From assembly GCA_045596905.1 (NCBI GenBank), contig JAZODG010000033.1:1-26050 (forward strand): 26,050 nucleotides of DNA, read 5' to 3'. Positions 24,000 through 26,050 of the stretch are shown in pieces (the first letter of the stretch is position 1; every line of letters starts with the position of its first letter). Made by a program: the position numbers and the translations under genes. The stretch comes from RGIG1681 sp045596905. Its GTDB lineage: Bacteria; Bacillota; Clostridia; Christensenellales; UBA1242. The notes below the pieces were generated by a model that saw only the letters and a list, made by a program, of their open reading frames with translations, made no database searches and was not told where the DNA came from.

Positions 24000-24578
24000 C
24001 TAATTTTTAGTTGCTGGTTCTGGATTCTTTTTTCTTTCTTTGATAAAGAAGAATGTTGACAAACCTGTTCCAACTAATGCGAGTGTTGCGAGAACTGCAT
24101 CTGTAATAAGAATTGGAAAGACAGCATCATTACCATATCCCACACTTCCATTCTCATCTTCAATACGCATATTAAAACAACTTATCTTTGAACCACTAAG
24201 TTTTACAACTGCGTCGTATTCTGCACCTTCAAGCTTTTTGAGTTCTTCGACAGCCTCTTTGTATTGTTCTTCGGTCATATTTTCTACGCTACCGAGTGCA
24301 AAAACAATATCACCTTGTCTGTAATACCAATAATCTTTAACAGTTGTTTTCATTTCGCCAGTTGCATCAGTAACCACATCTCTTTTAACCTCATATTTCT
24401 TACATGATTTGAAGTGGATGTAATTAGTGTAAGTATAAGTTCCATCTCCACCACCACCAGAATATGAACCAAGATAGAACACTGGAGATAAAAGAATTGC
24501 CAGCAATCCACCAACAAAAACAACCAATGCTGTCGCAAATGAAATTAATGTCCACTTTTTACTAAAAAATTTTTTCAT
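24000..24578 (-). CDS. small membrane protein with extracytoplasmic loop, unknown function
   Basis: 192 residues. Two transmembrane helices lie near residues 12-37 (LISFATALVVFVGGLLAILLSPVFY) and 153-177 (ILITDAVLATLALVGTGLST). A loop of about 115 residues between them contains two cysteines (Cys59 region FKSCKKYEV and the SKISCFNMR region) that could form a disulfide. The C-terminus is a short basic tail. I do not recognise the family. The ribosome site is replaced by a run of eight G between AAAAAA and TATTTATG. A TTGACA stretch lies upstream (minus strand, near 24633-24638) with an imperfect -10. It lies between the two 30-bp repeats together with the RNA-like segment. Confidence 0.7.
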   Translation of the reverse strand: MKKFFSKKWTLISFATALVVFVGGLLAILLSPVFYLGSYSGGGGDGTYTYTNYIHFKSCKKYEVKRDVVTDATGEMKTTVKDYWYYRQGDIVFALGSVENMTEEQYKEAVEELKKLEGAEYDAVVKLSGSKISCFNMRIEDENGSVGYGNDAVFPILITDAVLATLALVGTGLSTFFFIKERKKNPEPATKN

Positions 24579-24669
24579 AAATACCCCCCCCTTTTTTATT
24601 CTAATTATAAAATATTACTTTTTGCAAAATCTTGTCAAATAAAAACAAAATTTTTTATTGAAAACCTTA

Positions 24670-24880
24670 ATCCAACCTTATGCCGAACCATGTCGTCAAC
24701 CTTCGGTGCAGGGGAGATAACCCCACCTTATTTGCCCTAACAAAAAGCACACTTAAAAGTCGCGGGCAATGTTTCAGGGGCGCGTTCCGACGCCTCCAGA
24801 AAGTTTTGGGTCAGAGGTTTGAGTTCAACTCAATTTCTATGAAAACAAAAAACGAACCACCTAAGTGATTCGTTTTTTAT
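24670..24880 (+). ncRNA. GC-rich segment with multiple potential RNA helices, unidentified
   Basis: This stretch is visibly richer in G and C than its surroundings and can form GCCGAA/TTCGGT (24682-24687 with 24702-24707), GGGG/CCCC (24711-24714, 24721-24724), TTGCCC/GGGCAA (24732-24737, 24764-24769), GGGGCG/CGCCTC (24777-24782, 24791-24796), TTGAG/CTCAA (24819-24823, 24829-24833) and a terminator-like hairpin at the end (24849-24876 then TTTTTTATTTT). The T tract argues for plus-strand transcription. No good promoter was seen upstream and it matches no RNA family I can name. A minus-strand leader of the two-TM gene is an alternative. Confidence 0.4.
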
Positions 24881-24882
24881 TT
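24849..24882 (+). terminator. terminator-like hairpin closing the GC-rich segment
   Basis: AAAACGAACCAC (24849-24860) / GTGATTCGTTTT (24865-24876), one C-A mismatch, 4-base loop, long T tract. Confidence 0.7.
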
Positions 24883-24910
24883 TGGTAGAGCATAGTCGCA
24901 CAAAATCGGA
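24881..24910. repeat. 30-bp direct repeat, right copy
   Basis: TTTGGTAGAGCATA, variable seven bases, AAAATCGGA; 950 bases from the left copy at 23931-23960. Confidence 0.75.
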
Positions 24911-24930
24911 CAAACTAAACGAAAGTATAT

Positions 24931-25024
24931 TTGTTTTATTGCACCAAAAAATATAAAATGATGCAATAAAAATGTCGCAAATACTTGATTTATTGCATCA
25001 AGTATGCTAAAATGATGCAATAAA
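24931..25024 (+). promoter_or_regulatory. tandemly duplicated promoter-operator of the Fic gene
   Basis: Two units 54 bases apart. Each has a 12-base half-site TTTATTGCAYCA and its inverted partner TGATGCAATAAA separated by 12 bases: 24935-24946 with 24959-24970, and 24989-25000 with 25013-25024. Within each is a promoter: TTGTTT (24931-24936), 17 bases, TAAAAT (24954-24959); and TTGATT (24985-24990), 17 bases, extended -10 TGCTAAAAT (hexamer 25008-25013). The half-sites cover the -35 and -10, the geometry of repression. Confidence 0.75.
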
Positions 25025-25046
25025 AGATATAAAATAGGAGAAAAAT

Positions 25047-26048
25047 ATGAGACTTTTTAACTATTCACAATATAAAGATGTTACTTGGGATAACGAAATT
25101 TTAGGATACATTTCTCAAATACACGAATTCAAGGGCAAGTTGTCTAACATCGAACTTAAAAATAAAGCAAAGATAATCAAACTTGTTGAAATTGCCAAAA
25201 TCCAAAGCACCGAAGCTTCAAATAAAATTGAGGGCATCGTTACAACATCTACAAGAATTAAACAAATTTGCGAAAATAAAACTATGCCTAAAACTAGAGA
25301 CGAAAAAGAAATTCTTGGATATAGAAATGTTCTTAATACCATTCACGAGAATTATGAGTTTATTCCTATTAAAAGTTCTTATATCTTGCAACTTCATGGA
25401 GACTTATATAAATTTTCTGAAAAATCAATTGGTGGAAAGTTTAAGAATGTTCAAAACTATATTTCAGAAACAAGAGCTGATGGAAGTTCTTTTGTAAGGT
25501 TCCAACCATTAGAGCCATACAAAACTCCTGATGCTGTTGATAGACTTTGTGAAGAGTTTAATATTGCAGTTAGCAAAGATGATGTTGATCCATTAATTTT
25601 AATTCCTATCTTCATCTTAGACTTCTTATGCATTCACCCATTCAATGATGGAAACGGAAGAATGAGCAGACTTTTAACTTTACTTCTTTTATACAAACAA
25701 GAATATAATGTTGGAAAGTTCATCTCTATTGAAAAAATTATTGAAGAAACAAAAGGTAGATATTATGATGCTTTGCAATACAGTTCTACAAATTGGTCAG
25801 ATAACACAAACAATCCAACTGAATTTATTAAATATATGTTGTCAGTAATTTTAAAAGCATATAGAGACTTTGAAACAAGAGCAAATATTTTACTTGAAAA
25901 GAAATCAAAAGCATTGACTCAAGTTCAAGATATCATTAAAACAAAAATTGGCAAATTTACAAAATCAGACATTGTTGCATTGTGTCCTACACTATCAGAA
26001 ACAACAATAGAAAGATGCTTAAAAGAATTATTAGACCAAAATCTAATT
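25047..26048 (+). CDS. Fic family protein, C-terminus beyond window
   Basis: Fic proteins transfer AMP (or another nucleotide moiety) to a Ser, Thr or Tyr on a target protein, changing its activity. 334 codons are visible and the frame is open at the right edge. The catalytic motif HPFNDGNGR (197-205) is intact. The inhibitory helix motif S-x-x-x-E-G is present at 58-63 (SNKIEG) near the N-terminus, as in class II self-inhibited Fic proteins, where the Glu (62) blocks ATP. A Fic core and flap region lies between about 125 and 250. The C-terminus (FTKSDIVALCPTLSETTIER, LKELLDQN) has a winged helix-turn-helix look. TAGGAG precedes ATG 25047. The upstream tandem operator suggests autoregulation, possibly through that domain. 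No antitoxin gene is seen in the window. Confidence 0.92.
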   Translation, partial: MRLFNYSQYKDVTWDNEILGYISQIHEFKGKLSNIELKNKAKIIKLVEIAKIQSTEASNKIEGIVTTSTRIKQICENKTMPKTRDEKEILGYRNVLNTIHENYEFIPIKSSYILQLHGDLYKFSEKSIGGKFKNVQNYISETRADGSSFVRFQPLEPYKTPDAVDRLCEEFNIAVSKDDVDPLILIPIFILDFLCIHPFNDGNGRMSRLLTLLLLYKQEYNVGKFISIEKIIEETKGRYYDALQYSSTNWSDNTNNPTEFIKYMLSVILKAYRDFETRANILLEKKSKALTQVQDIIKTKIGKFTKSDIVALCPTLSETTIERCLKELLDQNLI

Positions 26049-26050
26049 GA

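Noticed and set aside
24682..24700. GAACCATGTC resembling the start of the bacterial SRP RNA tip
   Set aside because: The invariant GGAAGGAAGCAG part that should follow is absent.
24821..24833. GTTCAACTC resembling a tRNA or tmRNA T-loop
   Set aside because: The flanking bases do not form a 5-bp T stem around a 7-base loop; they form a 5-base-loop hairpin instead.
24931..25024. CRISPR array from the repeated TTTATTGCAYCA units
   Set aside because: The repeats are 12 bases, inverted in pairs and overlap promoter hexamers; spacing and orientation fit operators, not CRISPR.
24670..25046. Retron or toxin-antitoxin RNA
   Set aside because: No reverse transcriptase or toxin pair is present in the window; the Fic gene alone does not establish this.
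1..26050. Alternative genetic code (UGA as Trp)
   Set aside because: TGA works as the stop of the polymerase gene and frames are intact with the standard code.

Overview
The window looks like chromosomal DNA of an AT-rich, low-GC Gram-positive bacterium, most likely an uncultured Clostridia/Firmicutes gut-type organism. The reasons are the strong AGGAGG-type ribosome sites, TTGACA/TATAAT promoters, short hairpin-plus-T terminators, a lipobox lipoprotein, YitT, DegV, YolD/UmuC and AbrB-ABC genes, and no sign of outer-membrane machinery. Stop codons are TAA and TGA, so the standard bacterial code applies. No tRNA, rRNA, CRISPR array, transposase or phage structural gene was seen. The lineage is inferred from gene content only.

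Layout. 1-3447 (minus) is the N-terminal 1149 codons of a giant membrane-anchored beta-helix surface protein that runs off the left edge. 3693-9281 holds housekeeping and small genes: Dtd tRNA deacylase, a histidine phosphatase, a GNAT/N-formylglutamate-amidohydrolase-like fusion, an unknown 159-aa protein, a PnuC transporter, a DegV fatty-acid-binding protein, and a DUF11 surface-type protein without a signal peptide. 9299-10901 (minus) is an UmuC-type polymerase coupled to a YolD-like protein. 10962-12774 (minus) is a two-gene operon for a cohesin-like membrane protein with a basic tail followed by a membrane protein with a long acidic tail. 12940-15435 (plus) is a tight AbrB regulator, ABC ATPase and ABC permease operon. 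15511-18585 (minus) is a 1024-aa lipoprotein with about 105-residue repeats, each headed by a Cys/His cluster. 18877-20846 (minus) pairs an intracellular transglutaminase-like protein with a NUDIX hydrolase, followed by YitT (20965-21870, minus). 22032-23348 (plus) is an uncharacterised protein plus a GNAT-like protein, then a MutT-like NUDIX enzyme (minus).

The right end (23778-26050) is accessory in character. It has a small two-TM protein, a GC-rich segment with several potential RNA helices ending in a terminator, two 30-bp direct repeats 950 bp apart that bracket both, and a Fic-family gene driven by a tandemly duplicated 54-bp promoter-operator with four copies of TTTATTGCAYCA.

Functional themes. 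The first is surface display: the giant repeat protein and the lipoprotein share a homologous module, and a cohesin-like anchor protein and a DUF11 protein lie in the same window. The second is nucleotide and translation quality control: Dtd, two NUDIX enzymes, PnuC and UmuC. The most unusual items are the Fic promoter-operator with its adjacent RNA-like segment, the Cys/His-repeat lipoprotein, the DUF11 gene with a sporulation-like promoter, and an apparently exactly leaderless histidine-phosphatase transcript. Many genes end in shared bidirectional terminators whose stem or loop contains the stop codon.
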